Below are positions 26,863-35,509 of a stretch of DNA of 64,000 nt, piece by piece. The notes below the pieces were generated by a model. The model ran no database searches. It saw only the letters and a program-made list of their open reading frames with translations, and was not told where the DNA came from. The first letter of the stretch is position 1. Each line of letters begins with the position of its first letter. This DNA is from an uncultured Cyclobacteriaceae bacterium (GTDB taxonomy: Bacteria; Bacteroidota; Bacteroidia; Cytophagales; Cyclobacteriaceae), in the NCBI GenBank assembly GCA_943788235.1, contig CALSPM010000003.1:336413-400412 (forward strand). Reading direction: 5' to 3'. Both the position numbers and the translations under genes were made by a program.

Positions 26863-26977
26863 CTAAATCTGTATGCTCAACATTTTTCGTATCTACTTGT
26901 GAGTACGTAGGACATAATTTTTGCGTACAAGCACCAATAGCAACCAATACAAAACTTATTAATAAAAACTTTCTCAT
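26852..26977 (-). CDS. Small lipoprotein, 41 aa
   Basis: Too short for the ORF track. From the ATG at 26977: MRKFLLISFVLVAIGAC, a compact lipoprotein signal with lipobox IGAC (Cys17), then a 24-residue mature part TQKLCPTYSQVDTKNVEHTDLAKA. Small Cys-Pro-Thr-Tyr lipoproteins of this shape are common in the phylum and their role is unknown. Its 3' end overlaps the response-regulator gene on the other strand by 11 bp. Confidence 0.7.
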   Translation of the reverse strand: MRKFLLISFVLVAIGACTQKLCPTYSQVDTKNVEHTDLAKA

Positions 26978-27021
26978 GATTTTTTATTATTTATAATGTG
27001 AAGTTATTTTATTTTCTTGGG

Positions 27022-27047
27022 AAATTTCATTTTTCAAGATGAAATTT
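27022..27047. repeat. Inverted repeat, 9-bp arms
   Basis: AAATTTCAT (27022-27030) and ATGAAATTT (27039-27047) are perfect complements around an 8-nt loop TTTTCAAG. No T-run follows on either side, so a terminator is unlikely. It stands between the end of the acyl-protein synthetase gene and the start of the small lipoprotein gene, and may be an operator or a chance A/T-rich palindrome. Confidence 0.4.
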
Positions 27048-27087
27048 ATTTTCAATGACCTATATTTTGGCAAAAAAATGGTAAAAT

Positions 27088-28056
27088 TTAGAATAATTGG
27101 TTGCACCCTCTGATCTCGCTATCATCAAAACGACCTATCACATTAAATTTATAGTCATCCACTTTTCTACCCAGGTCTTTGGTTTCAATAAAGGCACAAG
27201 TACTGATATTGGCTAAATCAATGATATTGATTCCTCCTGTCAAATATTTTTCGGTAAATGTAAAAGGATCATTGATGTCTCGAATCAAACACTTGGCCCA
27301 TGCCGGAAACATTAAGTTTCCATTTTCCTTTGCATAGGCTTGAGAATAGAGTTCGGTCATTCCATATTCTGTAAAAAGGTTTTTAGGATGGAACCCTTGA
27401 TCTATCATATGATGCAGTTGTTCTCTAACTATTTCTTTTTTCCGTCCTTTCATACCTCCTGTTTCCATTATCGATAAGTTTTTACTGCTCGGTTTTTTAG
27501 CCGCAAAGTCCAATAATGCATAACTCACACCAATGAGAGTTTTTTTTGTGACATCATTGAATATATGACCTATATTTTGGTCGTCTATATTGATGTATCT
27601 TGATCCATTTTGAGCATTAGTAAGGAAGTGATTCACCATTTCGATCAGAGAAGAATGACCTTGTTCTAAATAGGAGGGAAGAAGGGCTAGAATGATCTGT
27701 TGATCCAATGGGCCATAAAACTGCTCAAACGCTTTTTTGGTCATTTGATGGAAAAACTCAAGGTCACGCACCAAATTTTTACTTTTTTTACTTTGCGTGG
27801 TGCCACTAGAAATAAATACTTTTTCAGGGTTCCATTGCTCTGATTTTATTTCATTCTTTTTGAAAAATTCAATAGGTAAAAACGGAATATCCTCGATCTG
27901 CAGAATTTTACTCTTTTCTATTTTTAAATGGGAACAATAGGACCGGTAAATTTCGTTAGTATGGTACTGATAGTCAAACAATGCAAGGCTTCGGTCGCTG
28001 AAGTTATCGTCTGTAATATCTAAAAAGGTATTTTTGAAGTCTTGATAAAAACTCAT
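27088..28056 (-). CDS. LuxE-like acyl-protein synthetase / adenylate-forming ligase
   Basis: The 322-aa protein resembles LuxE, the acyl-protein synthetase of bacterial luciferase reductase. Seen: FLPIEFFKKNEIKS near residue 54, the ATP-binding Ser/Thr loop VFISSGTTQSKKS near 79, ETGGMKGRKKEIVRE near 198, TEYGMTELYSQAY near 229, and a C-terminal DLGRKVDDYKFNVIGRFDDSEIRGCNQLF, the usual adenylate-forming end. It should activate a fatty acid as acyl-AMP and transfer it to a protein cysteine. No luxA/B/C/D genes are present, so the substrate is unknown. It carries its own candidate promoter at 28089-28122. Confidence 0.82.
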   Translation of the reverse strand: MSFYQDFKNTFLDITDDNFSDRSLALFDYQYHTNEIYRSYCSHLKIEKSKILQIEDIPFLPIEFFKKNEIKSEQWNPEKVFISSGTTQSKKSKNLVRDLEFFHQMTKKAFEQFYGPLDQQIILALLPSYLEQGHSSLIEMVNHFLTNAQNGSRYINIDDQNIGHIFNDVTKKTLIGVSYALLDFAAKKPSSKNLSIMETGGMKGRKKEIVREQLHHMIDQGFHPKNLFTEYGMTELYSQAYAKENGNLMFPAWAKCLIRDINDPFTFTEKYLTGGINIIDLANISTCAFIETKDLGRKVDDYKFNVIGRFDDSEIRGCNQLF

Positions 28057-28088
28057 ATAATGAATTAATTACTCAGTATAACAAAGCG

Positions 28089-28122
28089 TAAAGATAGAAT
28101 TACCTTCGATTAATTAGGCAAA
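28089..28122 (-). promoter_or_regulatory. Promoter candidate for the LuxE-like gene
   Basis: On the minus strand TTTG (28119-28122), a 22-nt spacer, then TATCTTTA (28089-28096; one mismatch to TAnnTTTG). Spacing is 1 nt longer than ideal. Transcription would start near 28082, giving a leader of about 26 nt. It overlaps the plus-strand promoter for the lipoprotein, so the two may compete. Confidence 0.4.
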
Positions 28123-28136
28123 TACCTTTACTTTTG
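28105..28136 (+). promoter_or_regulatory. Promoter candidate for the 253-aa lipoprotein gene
   Basis: TTCG (28105-28108, one mismatch), a 20-nt spacer, then TACTTTTG (28129-28136), a perfect -7 match. Transcription would start only a few nt before the ATG at 28147, so the message would be nearly leaderless. Confidence 0.45.
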
Positions 28137-28146
28137 CCTTTGTAAA

Positions 28147-28908
28147 ATGTTCAATACTATACTCAAATATTCTGGTTATTACTTGACTTCAAGCTTGTTG
28201 CTTGGCTGTTATGATGCTCCGTATTTTCCTGAAGAGCCATCTATTTCCTTCAATCAGATTGAGTTTGTAGAGGTCGATGGTGCTGCTGATAGTTTAATTT
28301 TGACTTTTAATTTTGAAGATGGAGATGGGGATTTAGGCCTTGATATTGATGAAGTTTATCCACCTTATCACATTTTTAATTATGTTGTCGAGGAGGTTGA
28401 TTCAGAATATTATTTGATAAGATATGGTCAATTGAATTTTAATGAACCCCTTATTTTGGCAACTTCCTATGACGGTGAAGTGATTTTATCAGGTAATTAT
28501 GACTTTGATCAAACATTACCAGAATATGGTTGTTCAGACTATTTAGTTACCACTGATGTGGATACGGATGAAGCGGACACTTTTTTAATTAAAAAAAACA
28601 TATTCAATAAAAATATTTATGTCAATTTTTACAAAAAAATAAGAGGTGTATATCAGTTAATTAATGATGATTTTAGTCAAGGGGGGTGTGTTGAATTTTT
28701 TAATTCACGGATTCCTGTTTTTGATCAGGAAAATATTGGAAAATCATTGAAGGGAGATGTTTCTTTTGCGATGCTTTCTCAAGGATTTCAACAAACATTT
28801 CGAAACGATTCGATAAAAATGAGGTTTTATATTTACGATCGAAATTTAAACAAAAGCAATATAGCTGAGACCCCAGATTTTGTGTTGATAAACATTACTA
28901 GAAACTAG
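28147..28908 (+). CDS. Hypothetical lipoprotein, 253 aa
   Basis: The N-terminus MFNTILKYSGYYLTSSLLLGC is a lipoprotein signal with lipobox LLGC (Cys21). The mature part begins YDAPYFPEEPSISFNQIEFVEV and includes LTFNFEDGDGDLGLD, an acidic loop seen in many lipoproteins of this phylum that may bind calcium. The C-terminus ends in a strand-rich IYDRNLNKSNIAETPDFVLINI, consistent with a small beta-sandwich. No enzyme motif is visible. It ends 1 bp from the convergent E1 fusion gene. Confidence 0.78.
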   Translation: MFNTILKYSGYYLTSSLLLGCYDAPYFPEEPSISFNQIEFVEVDGAADSLILTFNFEDGDGDLGLDIDEVYPPYHIFNYVVEEVDSEYYLIRYGQLNFNEPLILATSYDGEVILSGNYDFDQTLPEYGCSDYLVTTDVDTDEADTFLIKKNIFNKNIYVNFYKKIRGVYQLINDDFSQGGCVEFFNSRIPVFDQENIGKSLKGDVSFAMLSQGFQQTFRNDSIKMRFYIYDRNLNKSNIAETPDFVLINITRN

Positions 28909-28909
28909 C

Positions 28910-31324
28910 TTAAAGGTCATGATACTTATTAGGATCTTTATCATTCATTATTTTATAAACTACTTCAGTAATTTCTTCGGCATTCGGTTTCGAGAAATAA
29001 TCCCCATCACTTCCGTAAGTAGGTCTATGATTTTTTGCAGTTAAAGTTTTAGGTGATACATCAAGCCATTGATACCCCTCGTCTCTCTCCAGTACTTGTT
29101 GCATCATAAAGGCCGAGGCACCTCCGGGGACATCTTCATCAAGAAATAAAACAGCATTGGTTTTTTGTAGCGAATTTACAATGGTCTTTGAAAGATCAAA
29201 AGGCAGTAGGGATTGAACATCAATGACTTCTATAAATATCCCTAGTTCAGTGAGTTCTGCGGAGACCTCCAATGCGATTCGACACATAGAGCCATAAGTC
29301 ACTACCGTTAAATCCTCTCCCTCTTGTAATATTTCAGGGATACCCAATGGGATTTTTATTTCGAATAAATTATCTGGAATTTTTTCCTTCAGGCGATAAC
29401 CGTTGAGGGTTTCAACGATAATTGCGGGGTCATCTGAAGCAAGGAACGTATTATAAAATCCAACAGCTTGCGTCATATTTCTAGGCACCGCAACATGAAT
29501 ACCTCTTACGGCATTCAAAATCATTCCCATAGGAGACCCAGAATGCCACATTCCTTCGAGCCGGTGTCCTCGCGTTCTTATAATTAAAGGCGATTTTTGA
29601 CCTCCTTTCGTACGGTGATGTGTGGTCGCCAGATCATCAGATAATATTTGTATTGAATACAGTAAATAGTCTAAGTATTGAATTTCTGCAATAGGTCTCA
29701 GGCCGCGTAAGGCCGCACCAATCCCTTTCCCTATGATCGCACTTTCCCGAATCCCCGTATCAATGACCCGCAGATTTCCGTATTTTTCTTGCATTCCTGC
29801 AAATCCTTGATTCACATCTCCTATTTTACCTACATCTTCACCGAGCGCGATAACCAAGGGATTATTTGATAAGTGGTGATCAAAACAAAGATTGAGTATT
29901 TTCCTCCCATCTACCCATTGGGCTTCGTTGTCATAGATAGGTTCAACCCCTTTTATATTTAAGGCGGAATCTTTAGATTCACTTGTCAAATGTGAACTGT
30001 AGTCCTGATAATATTTATTTTTTTTTGTTGCCAACCAATTTTTTAGGTCTTCTTTATTTACGTCTTCATACTTCCCTAAAGCCCGAATAATGGATGTACA
30101 CGCTTTGACGATATCTAATTTTAAAGGGGAAGTATTTTCCTTGAGGTCATTGTAAATATTGGTGAGTTCTATTTTATGCTGGGACGCATTGATCATTTTT
30201 CCAATCAGAGCTAAGGCTTGTTTTTGATCTGATTTAATTTCCTGAGAATAGTTGGCCAAAGCCGTATTACGTGCATTTTTAACAATTATTTTCGCTTCTT
30301 TTTCAATTTCAGATAGCTGGGCTTCATCAGCAATTTTTTCGGCAAGAATCCACTTTCTCATCTTTAGGTTACAATCAAATTCCTTTTCCCAATGTAAACG
30401 ATCTTGGGATTTGTAGCGTTCGTGAGAACCTGAGGTGGAGTGTCCTTGAGGTTGAGTGAGCTCTGTGATATGGACCAAACAAGGCACATGATTCTTTCGC
30501 GCAAAGGAAGTAGCTTTTTCAAAAGCAGCAGACATTTCTGAATAATTCCAACCTCGAGCAACCAAGATTTCAATACCATTGGTACCGTTCTCACGTTGAA
30601 AGCCCTTCATTAATTTTGAAATACTTTCTTTAATGGTATGAAGGCTATTGGGCACTGAAATACCATATCCATCATCCCAAACTGCCAAGACCATAGGTAT
30701 TTGTAGAATTCCTGCCGCATTCATGATTTCAAAAAAGTGACCTTCGGAAGTGGACGCATTTCCTATGGTACCAAAAGCTACCTCGTTTCCGTTATTTGAG
30801 AAATGAGTAAATTTGTCAAGCGATTTGTTCTTTCTGAACAATTTAGAAGCAAAAGCAAGACCCAGTAAGCGCGGCATTTGCGAGGCTGTGGGCGAAATGT
30901 CAGAACTTGAATTTATTTGAGTTGTCAAATTTTTCCATTGACCTGAGGAATCAAGAGAACGCGTACCATAATGGTTGTTCATCATGCGACCTCCAGAAGA
31001 GGGCTCATATTGTACGTCCGCGTGAGCATAAAGTTGAGCAAAGAACTGTTCAGGTGTCAATAGGCCCAATGCCATCATTAAGGTTTGATCTCGATAATAA
31101 CCCGATCGCCAATCTCCTTTTTTAAACATTTTAGAAAAAACTATTTGAGCAACTTCTTTACCATCACCAAATATGCCAAATTTGGCTTTCCCCATGAAGA
31201 CTTCTTTTCTTCCAAGTAAACTAATCTCTCTACTTTGAACAGCTAGATGATAATCTGTTAAGATTTTTTCTTTGGGAGAAATTATTGTTTTATTTGGGTT
31301 TACATTCATATTAGCCTCGAGCAA
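28910..31324 (-). CDS. Thiamine-dependent 2-oxoacid dehydrogenase E1, fused alpha and beta subunits
   Basis: The 804-aa protein joins both halves of the branched-chain or pyruvate-type E1. Residues about 50-370 are the alpha part, with the thiamine-diphosphate motif GNASTSEGHFFEIMNAAG (near 190) and GSHERYKSQDRLHW. Residues about 470-800 are the beta part (ALGEDVGKIGDVNQGF, RVIDTGIRESAIIGKGIGAAL, VTYGSMCRIALEVS). It oxidatively decarboxylates a 2-oxoacid and passes the acyl group to E2. E2 and E3 genes are not in the window, so branched-chain versus pyruvate specificity is inferred only from the family. A second start (M6) is possible. Confidence 0.93.
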   Translation of the reverse strand: MLEANMNVNPNKTIISPKEKILTDYHLAVQSREISLLGRKEVFMGKAKFGIFGDGKEVAQIVFSKMFKKGDWRSGYYRDQTLMMALGLLTPEQFFAQLYAHADVQYEPSSGGRMMNNHYGTRSLDSSGQWKNLTTQINSSSDISPTASQMPRLLGLAFASKLFRKNKSLDKFTHFSNNGNEVAFGTIGNASTSEGHFFEIMNAAGILQIPMVLAVWDDGYGISVPNSLHTIKESISKLMKGFQRENGTNGIEILVARGWNYSEMSAAFEKATSFARKNHVPCLVHITELTQPQGHSTSGSHERYKSQDRLHWEKEFDCNLKMRKWILAEKIADEAQLSEIEKEAKIIVKNARNTALANYSQEIKSDQKQALALIGKMINASQHKIELTNIYNDLKENTSPLKLDIVKACTSIIRALGKYEDVNKEDLKNWLATKKNKYYQDYSSHLTSESKDSALNIKGVEPIYDNEAQWVDGRKILNLCFDHHLSNNPLVIALGEDVGKIGDVNQGFAGMQEKYGNLRVIDTGIRESAIIGKGIGAALRGLRPIAEIQYLDYLLYSIQILSDDLATTHHRTKGGQKSPLIIRTRGHRLEGMWHSGSPMGMILNAVRGIHVAVPRNMTQAVGFYNTFLASDDPAIIVETLNGYRLKEKIPDNLFEIKIPLGIPEILQEGEDLTVVTYGSMCRIALEVSAELTELGIFIEVIDVQSLLPFDLSKTIVNSLQKTNAVLFLDEDVPGGASAFMMQQVLERDEGYQWLDVSPKTLTAKNHRPTYGSDGDYFSKPNAEEITEVVYKIMNDKDPNKYHDL

Positions 31325-31386
31325 AGGAGAACCTTTGATGAATGCGAAGATAATAAGAAATCACTATATCTGGATGACTAACGGCT

Positions 31387-31421
31387 AGCCATATTTTTTT
31401 CTATAAAAAAAAATATGGGCT
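31387..31421. repeat. A/T-rich inverted repeat between divergent E1 and ald genes
   Basis: AGCC-ATATTTTTTT (31387-31400), a CTAT loop region, then AAAAAAAAATATGGGCT form a long hairpin with one bulge. It lies 66 nt upstream of the E1 start and 174 nt upstream of ald. Because both genes point away, it is not a terminator and is better read as a possible operator or promoter-curving element. Confidence 0.45.
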
Positions 31422-31594
31422 TTAAACAAAATTAAAAATCAATTTAAATTAAGATACCCATATAAAATAGATGTGAATTCTAATTCTTCATTTTGTTTAT
31501 TTTTCCAAACAAAATATATAAAAACCACTATTTTTTATTTTGAATTACCCACCTATATTTACCTTAAATTCAACATTTTTTAAATGGTGTAATC

Positions 31595-32707
31595 ATGATA
31601 ATTGGGATTCCCTCCGAGATAAAAAATAATGAAAGCAGAGTGGCTTTGACCCCTAGTGGAGCGAAAGAATTAAGTAAAAAAGGGCATCAGGTTTATGTTC
31701 AGTCTGACGCAGGGGCAGGTAGTGGATTTTTGGATAAAAACTATCTTGAGGCGGGAGCAAAAATACTTTCTCACCAGTCAGAAATTTATAAAATTGCTGA
31801 AATGATCATGAAGGTCAAGGAACCCATTGAATCAGAATATACTTTGATTAAAAAAGGGCAATTGGTATTTACCTATTTTCATTTTGCCTCATCAAAGCCA
31901 TTGACTGATGCAATGATGGTAAACCGATCAATTTGTCTCTCGTATGAAACGGTAGAGAGAGCGGATAAGTCCTTGCCCTTACTCATTCCCATGTCAGAAG
32001 TGGCGGGAAGAATGTCTATACAAGAGGGTGCCAAATATTTGGAAAAGCCATTTAAAGGTAAAGGGATTCTTTTGGGAGGAGTCCCAGGTGTTCCTCCTGC
32101 CAAAGTCCTGATTTTGGGAGGAGGTATTGTGGGAATGAATGCGGCCAAGATGGCAGCGGGTATGGGTGCAGATGTCACCATTATGGATGTGAACTTATCT
32201 CGCTTAAGATATCTAGATGAGATCATGCCCGCCAATGTCAATACATGCATGAGTAGTGACTTTAATATACGAAATTTAATTGGGGCATGTGATCTAATCG
32301 TAGGTAGTGTACTGATTCCAGGAGCTAAAGCGCCTTATCTCATTACAGAGGATATGCTCAAGGAGATGCAACCGGGGACTGTATTGGTTGATGTAGCGGT
32401 TGATCAAGGAGGATGTATAGCCACTTGTAAGCCAACTACCCATGAAGATCCAACCTACATCATTGAGGATATTGTACATTATTGCGTAGCTAATATGCCC
32501 GGAGCGGTACCTTACACTTCTACTTTAGCTTTGACCAACGCAACCTTACCATATGCTTTATTATTGGCTGATTTAGGATGGGAAATAGGGTGTAATTCAA
32601 ATGAGGGATTAAAACGCGGTCTAAACATCATTGATGGGAAAATTGTTTATCCGGGTGTGGCAGATGCTTTTGGTTATGAACTGAGTGCTTTAGATCTATT
32701 TCTCTAA
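31595..32707 (+). CDS. ald: Alanine dehydrogenase
   Basis: Ald interconverts L-alanine and pyruvate plus ammonia with NAD. The 370-aa protein has the full family pattern: IGIPSEIKNNESRVALTPSG at the N-terminus, the substrate Lys/His pair in IMKVKEPIESEY and YFHFASS, the NAD loop KVLILGGGIVGMNAAKMAAGMGA near residue 170, and VVDVAVDQGGC near 265, VANMPGAVPYTST near 297. It is divergent from the E1 fusion, and both are amino-acid catabolism or pyruvate enzymes. Its TAA stop overlaps the convergent gene's stop within CTAA. Confidence 0.96.
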   Translation: MIIGIPSEIKNNESRVALTPSGAKELSKKGHQVYVQSDAGAGSGFLDKNYLEAGAKILSHQSEIYKIAEMIMKVKEPIESEYTLIKKGQLVFTYFHFASSKPLTDAMMVNRSICLSYETVERADKSLPLLIPMSEVAGRMSIQEGAKYLEKPFKGKGILLGGVPGVPPAKVLILGGGIVGMNAAKMAAGMGADVTIMDVNLSRLRYLDEIMPANVNTCMSSDFNIRNLIGACDLIVGSVLIPGAKAPYLITEDMLKEMQPGTVLVDVAVDQGGCIATCKPTTHEDPTYIIEDIVHYCVANMPGAVPYTSTLALTNATLPYALLLADLGWEIGCNSNEGLKRGLNIIDGKIVYPGVADAFGYELSALDLFL

Positions 32708-33162
32708 CAAAAATGTGGAAATTCAGACAGTTGTTCATAAGTGCTACCGATGAGATTTTTTTTCCATACATAATGTTTCATTCCATTTGTAATGGCCAGG
32801 TACTTGGCATCTAGTGCAGCGTTGTAGCCGCTGATCTGTTGGAGGGTAGCCGCTGATAGCTTAATAGTGGGGGCCTTACATTCAACTAAAAGATAGATGT
32901 CACCTTTTCGGTCGTATATGTGAATGTCGGTCCTTCTCTGTTGTTGTAAATACTGATGGCCTTTTTCAATGTTGATTAAGGCTTTAGGGTAATCAAGATT
33001 TTGTGTGAGTAAATGTAAAAAATGCTGGCGCACCCATTCCTCTGGAGTAAGTACAAGTTCTTTTTTACGGATTTCATCCTTAATGTAGGCCACATCATCT
33101 CGCCAAAGAAGTGTTGGATTTATTTCTGGGAGATTAAGCTTAGGAAGGTTGAGATTTTTCAT
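32704..33162 (-). CDS. HsdR N-terminal (PD-(D/E)XK-like) domain protein
   Basis: The 152-aa protein (from the ATG at 33162; the track adds 12 residues) is a free-standing copy of the type I restriction R-subunit N-terminal fold. The nuclease-type core is visible as RRTDIHIYDRKGDIYLLVECKAP (Asp then Glu-x-Lys, near residues 82-104), preceded by TPEEWVRQHFLHLL. It has no helicase region and no hsdM or hsdS nearby, so it is not a working restriction system. Similar stand-alone proteins are widespread in this phylum with unknown role. Its 5' end overlaps the MFS gene's 3' end by 23 bp. Confidence 0.85.
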   Translation of the reverse strand: MKNLNLPKLNLPEINPTLLWRDDVAYIKDEIRKKELVLTPEEWVRQHFLHLLTQNLDYPKALINIEKGHQYLQQQRRTDIHIYDRKGDIYLLVECKAPTIKLSAATLQQISGYNAALDAKYLAITNGMKHYVWKKNLIGSTYEQLSEFPHFC

Positions 33163-34438
33163 TTGGCATTTTAACAAAAACAAGAAAAGCCAATCCAATG
33201 ATAAAAAACAACCCTAAGGCTAAGGTACTGTTTCTCATACTTCCTGTAATTTGTTCGACCAGACCGTAAGTAAAGGTACCTAATACGACACTGACGTAAA
33301 AGGTAACGTCATAAAACGAGAAATAAGAAGTGTGATCTTCAGAATGAGTGGATGGAATGAGCTTTGAGAACGTCGCCCTTGATAAGGATTGGATACCGCC
33401 CATGACCAAACCAACCGACGCGGTAATGATGTAAAATTCATTTACTGTAGTAATGGTATAACCATAAAGACAGATGCCTATCCAAATTAAAATCATACTG
33501 ATGAGTGAAAATATGTTACCCTTATATTCAGAAAGTCGAGCAAAGAGGGTAGCACCTAAAATAGCTATAAATTGAATGATGATGATCGCTGGGATAAGTT
33601 GGGCTGCACTAAGGGCAAGCTCCTTGGTGCCAAATAATACTGCCAAGAGCATAATGGCCTGAACCCCCATATTATAGAAAAAATAGGCGATTAAATAAAT
33701 TTTCATGTTTTTTAAGTCTTTCAAATTCCAAAAAACCTTTTTCAGTTCGCGGTATCCATTACGAAGAATATCTCGATGTATTTTTCGATGAGAATGATTG
33801 TTAGGCAGCCATTTAAAAGGAATTTGGGCAAATCCAATCCACCAAACACCTACTAAAATAAAGACAAAGCGCGTAGCTTTCCCAACATCTGTAAATCCAA
33901 ATAACTCATATTTTTGAGTAATTAAAATACTTATTAAAAGCAGGACAACACTTCCCGCGTAACCATAGGAATAACCTTTGGCACTGATCCGATCAGTCAT
34001 GTTTTTTGGGGCTATTTCAGGAAGATAAGCATCATAAAAAACCAATCCAGAACTGTATCCAATGGAGGCCAATATCACACAAAAAATGCCCCATTCAAGG
34101 ACATTTTTATCTGTAAAAAAAACCAATCCCATACAGGAAAAGGCACCTAAATAGGTGAAAATTTTTAAAAATTTTTTTTTATTACCTGTATAATCTGCAA
34201 TGCCTGATAATATGGGGAGTAACAAGGCTGAAATTAAATAGGATAGTGAAGTTGCATAACTATACAGCACAGAGTTAACCATTTCGAATCCAAAAAAGTC
34301 AACTTTATCTTCGTTATTTACACTCGTAATCGCTGTATAATAGATAGGGAAAATCGCTGTATTGATTACAAGATTGTATACTGAATTTGCGAGATCGTAA
34401 GTGCACCAAGCTCGGATAACACTATTTATTTTTTTCAT
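33140..34438 (-). CDS. MFS transporter, UMF1/Atg22-like family
   Basis: The 432-aa protein has about twelve hydrophobic spans and the pattern of the UMF1 family: IRAWCTYDLANSVYNLVINTAIFPIYY at the N-terminus, DYTGNKKKFLKIFTYLGA near residue 82, FYDAYLPEIA and DRISAKGYSYGYAGSVVLL near residue 130-165. Eukaryotic relatives (Atg22) export amino acids from the vacuole; the bacterial substrate is unknown. The next gene downstream (HsdR_N-like) overlaps its end by 23 bp. Confidence 0.88.
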   Translation of the reverse strand: MKKINSVIRAWCTYDLANSVYNLVINTAIFPIYYTAITSVNNEDKVDFFGFEMVNSVLYSYATSLSYLISALLLPILSGIADYTGNKKKFLKIFTYLGAFSCMGLVFFTDKNVLEWGIFCVILASIGYSSGLVFYDAYLPEIAPKNMTDRISAKGYSYGYAGSVVLLLISILITQKYELFGFTDVGKATRFVFILVGVWWIGFAQIPFKWLPNNHSHRKIHRDILRNGYRELKKVFWNLKDLKNMKIYLIAYFFYNMGVQAIMLLAVLFGTKELALSAAQLIPAIIIIQFIAILGATLFARLSEYKGNIFSLISMILIWIGICLYGYTITTVNEFYIITASVGLVMGGIQSLSRATFSKLIPSTHSEDHTSYFSFYDVTFYVSVVLGTFTYGLVEQITGSMRNSTLALGLFFIIGLAFLVFVKMPNEKSQPS

Positions 34439-34585
34439 GTGGCCACTAATTTAATCAATTATGGTTGATTGCAAGCCATTAAGAGGAGGTCTAGTCCTAA
34501 CTATTCTCCAAAAATTACATAAGAAGGTTATTTGAGTAGATACTTTACAGTAGGGATAGAATCACAAAGCAATCCTTTGTCGAAG

Positions 34586-35428
34586 TTAAATGACTTTCGG
34601 TGTTTTGATCTTACTGATCATCCAGTCAATCCATTCTTTTATGACTTCTTTTTGCTCCAAGTCATTGTGCGCTTCATGAAAAACATCCTTCCATAATTTC
34701 CATTTGATATAATCTGGGTTGTCGAGGGCCAACTTCATGGTAGCTTTGTAATCAATGATGGCATCTGCCTGACCATGAAAAACAAAACCACTTAATTTAA
34801 TTTCATTTTGATGTTCCATAAGGTATGATGCACCAAAGTTAATAGCAGCAAACAAACCCGCGGAGATTTTAAAATTAACTAAAGGATCATTTTCGTATAG
34901 CCTTGAGACTTCTGGATCTTTGCTCAGATGTAAACTGTTGAGCCCATTGGATTGTCTAATTTTTGGGGCAATGCGCGCCATTAGTTTACCTAATTGTTCT
35001 TTCCAGCGAGGGGGTTTAAAGGCTAATTTAATCCAAGGCGCAGAAACTATGAAGCCTGATAACTCCTTGGATTTATCTCTGATTACATAATTAAGTACGA
35101 GATTTCCACCCATACTATGACCGAAAAGAAACAATGGTAAATACAGATGTTCAGCTCGAACTATTTTTAAAAATTCTTCAATGTCATTAATTAAACTCAT
35201 CAAATCTGGCGCATGACCTTTTAAGCCTCCTGATTTTCCATGGCCTCGAAGATCCACACCATAGACATTGAATTTTGAATCATTGAGTGACTGCATCACG
35301 TGTTGGTATCTACCGATATGCTCGCCAAAGCCATGAATAATACAAACCACACCTATAGGATGCTCTACCGTCATGGACTCGACATATAAGTTGATACCGT
35401 CACGTGTTGGTACCTTCAAGGGTTCCAT
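34586..35428 (-). CDS. Alpha/beta hydrolase, monoacylglycerol-lipase-like
   Basis: From the ATG at 35428 the product is 280 aa (the track adds 10 residues). It opens with PLKVPTRDGINLYVESM, contains the oxyanion stretch IIHGFGEHIGRYQ near residue 32, the nucleophile elbow FGHSMGGNL near residue 104, the acid in FHGQADAIIDY and the catalytic His in FHEAHNDLE near residue 255. HGFGEH with GHSMGG is the lysophospholipase/monoglyceride-lipase pattern. No signal peptide, so it is probably cytoplasmic. It lies alone between the MFS and cyclophilin genes. Confidence 0.9.
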   Translation of the reverse strand: MEPLKVPTRDGINLYVESMTVEHPIGVVCIIHGFGEHIGRYQHVMQSLNDSKFNVYGVDLRGHGKSGGLKGHAPDLMSLINDIEEFLKIVRAEHLYLPLFLFGHSMGGNLVLNYVIRDKSKELSGFIVSAPWIKLAFKPPRWKEQLGKLMARIAPKIRQSNGLNSLHLSKDPEVSRLYENDPLVNFKISAGLFAAINFGASYLMEHQNEIKLSGFVFHGQADAIIDYKATMKLALDNPDYIKWKLWKDVFHEAHNDLEQKEVIKEWIDWMISKIKTPKVI

Positions 35429-35509
35429 CTTAATTATTTTTTTAATTAAAGAGGTCATTGCTCAAATGGACTTTCATGGGAGCAATAAAAATTTATTAAT
35501 TTCTAGCGA

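Noticed and set aside
32704-33162. Part of a type I restriction system
   Set aside because: Only the N-terminal nuclease-like fold is present; no helicase, hsdM or hsdS is near, and such single genes are common in this phylum.
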